Shown: positions 5,064 through 5,416 of the stretch, piece by piece
Layout of the letters: each line of letters begins with the position of its first letter
Numbering within the stretch: position 1 is the first letter of the stretch
Origin: Candidatus Izemoplasmatales bacterium
Lineage (GTDB): Bacteria > Bacillota_I > Bacilli_A > Izemoplasmatales > Hujiaoplasmataceae
Assembly: GCA_028694875.1 (NCBI GenBank)
Contig: JAQVKB010000094.1
Location: 1 to 5,416 of the forward strand
Direction of reading: 5' to 3'
DNA: 5,416 bases
Notes under the pieces: model-generated
What the model saw: the letters and a program-made list of their open reading frames with translations, nothing else
Database searches by the model: none
What the model was told of the DNA's origin: nothing
Program-made: the position numbers and the translations under genes

Positions 5064-5152
5064 GGGGAGGCACAATACAAAACTGTAAATTTGGCGATAA
5101 ATACACTGTTATTAAATGCTTTGACGCCCATTTTGACGCCAGTAATGTTTCG
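5024..5152 (-). pseudogene. int (fragment): Probable tyrosine integrase C-terminal tail running into the tRNA half
   Basis: An uninterrupted 42-codon frame follows a TAG. It starts RNITGVKMGVKAFNNSVFIA, continues KFTVLYCASPMTLNHWVHGS and stops at TGA inside the tRNA T-arm. A GVKMGVK-like basic end and an integrase gene overlapping its own attachment core are both known from tRNA-inserting elements. The catalytic domain (Arg, HxxR, Tyr) is entirely absent. The left copy has the same tail with a frameshift. It could also be non-coding attachment-arm DNA. Confidence 0.42.
5120..5140 (-). repeat. Two tandem TTTGACGCC motifs, candidate integrase arm sites
   Basis: TTTGACGCC at 5120-5128 and 5132-5140, a 12-bp period. 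In the left copy they are TTTGACGCC (3391-3399) and degenerate TTTGTCGCC (3403-3411). Short direct repeats beside an attachment core are typical of integrase arm binding, but here they are also codons of the presumed integrase tail (GVK-MGVK), so the repeat may only reflect protein sequence. Confidence 0.3.
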
Positions 5153-5179
5153 CTACTAGATCCGCTTAACCATGCTCCT

Positions 5180-5218
5180 AAAAAAGGAAAAGTCTCAAAA
5201 ACACATTGAGACTTTTTT
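5180..5218 (-). terminator. Bidirectional terminator after the Fic gene
   Basis: AAAAGTCTCAA-AAACACA-TTGAGACTTTT is an 11-bp stem with a 7-nt loop. The minus strand continues CCTTTTTT and the plus strand has a T-run at 5213-5218, so it can stop transcripts from both sides. It lies 55 nt after the Fic stop. Confidence 0.85.
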
Positions 5219-5273
5219 CTTTGTTCTTTGTAGGAGATTTGGAGGTCATATCATACCACTAGAAAACGGAAAA

Positions 5274-5416
5274 TTACTTAAGCAAATCCAACCATAATTT
5301 TTCAGAGGTCACAACAAGTTGTGTTACCAAGCTTAAAAACTTACTATAATCTTTGGTTACATGAGCGTGGTCAAGTGCATCATAATATTCAAGTCTGTTT
5401 TCCTTTTTTATTACTA
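5274..5416 (-). CDS. Fic-family protein, C-terminal fragment (start beyond window)
   Basis: The last 46 codons are visible, ending at TAA 5274. The sequence (VIKKENRLEYYDALDHAHVT, then KDYSKFLSLVTQLVVTSEKL) has the shape of the C-terminal end of Fic/DOC proteins: an I-K-K/E-x-R-x-x-YYDALDxA helix followed by a GDY/KDY-type turn and the F-x-x-LV helix. Fic enzymes transfer AMP or related groups to target proteins. The catalytic HPFxxGNGR motif would lie upstream outside the window, so activity cannot be judged. The bidirectional terminator downstream shows it ends its own transcript. Fic genes are common in mobile and toxin-antitoxin contexts, which fits the tRNA-integration remnants next to it. 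Confidence 0.72.
   Translation of the reverse strand, partial: VIKKENRLEYYDALDHAHVTKDYSKFLSLVTQLVVTSEKLWLDLLK

Larger units (their letters stand above)
5012..5162 (-). repeat. Right copy of the ~151-bp direct repeat (integrase tail + tRNA-Lys 3' half)
   Basis: It is the same-orientation partner of 3282-3433 at about 95% identity and the better preserved copy: the T-stem of the tRNA half pairs perfectly and the integrase-tail frame is intact. It ends in GCTACTAGATC next to unrelated sequence (CGCTTAACC), showing that this edge is a true boundary. Confidence 0.93.

Noticed and set aside
5014..5100. Complete tRNA-Lys gene
   Set aside because: The 3' half is good, but there is no D-arm, no conserved position 8-22 sequence and no ACGCCAT acceptor partner at the right distance upstream in either copy.
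3282..5162. Integron cassette with attC-type repeats
   Set aside because: The repeats are direct copies explained by a tRNA half plus a coding-like tail. I see no attC-type R'/L' core pairs or GTTRRRY/RYYYAAC ends, and no integron integrase.
1..5416. CRISPR array
   Set aside because: No regularly spaced short repeats with spacers are present; the only long repeat is the two-copy 151-bp module.

Overview
This window looks like low-to-moderate GC Firmicutes (Bacillota) DNA. Shine-Dalgarno sites are strong (AGGAGG type), promoters are TTGACA/TATAAT or extended -10, terminators are compact hairpins with T-tails, and the tRNA remnants carry an encoded CCA. Protein style suggests a gut or anaerobic Firmicute, but nothing fixes the genus. 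Every gene I can support is on the minus strand, so the map reads right to left.

Right edge to centre (5416 to 3241): the last 46 codons of a Fic-family protein enter from beyond the window and end at a bidirectional terminator. Next come two copies, about 95% identical over ~151 bp (7 substitutions, 1 indel), of a composite module at 5012-5162 and 3282-3433. Each holds, in minus-strand order, a ~40-codon tail resembling the C-terminus of a tyrosine integrase, then the 3' half of a tRNA-Lys (anticodon CTT) with encoded CCA, then a Rho-independent terminator. No 5' half of the tRNA is present in either copy. This is what tRNA-targeting integrative elements leave as displaced attachment sites. 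Between the copies sits one gene, an AAA_14/DUF4143 ATPase with its own consensus promoter and an operator-like inverted repeat over the -10. Its stop codon lies inside the left repeat, so the ATPase resembles a one-gene cargo cassette between direct repeats.

Centre (3234 to 1929): about 260 bp without a convincing gene, then a monocistronic AraC-family regulator with a GyrI-like ligand-binding domain. It has an extended -10 promoter overlapped by a perfect 7+7 inverted repeat, a TTG start set by a near-perfect Shine-Dalgarno, and a strong terminator.

Left (1910 to 1): an extended -10 promoter with several short repeats drives a probable two-gene operon. The first gene is an ACR3-type arsenite efflux permease. 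After 23 nt comes an unrecognised membrane-anchored protein that runs off the left edge. No arsR, arsC or arsA is visible, so the arsenic regulator, if any, lies outside or is unconventional.

The left half reads as ordinary metalloid-resistance and regulatory chromosome or island content. The right half reads as the eroded edge of a stacked mobile-element insertion at a tRNA-Lys gene.
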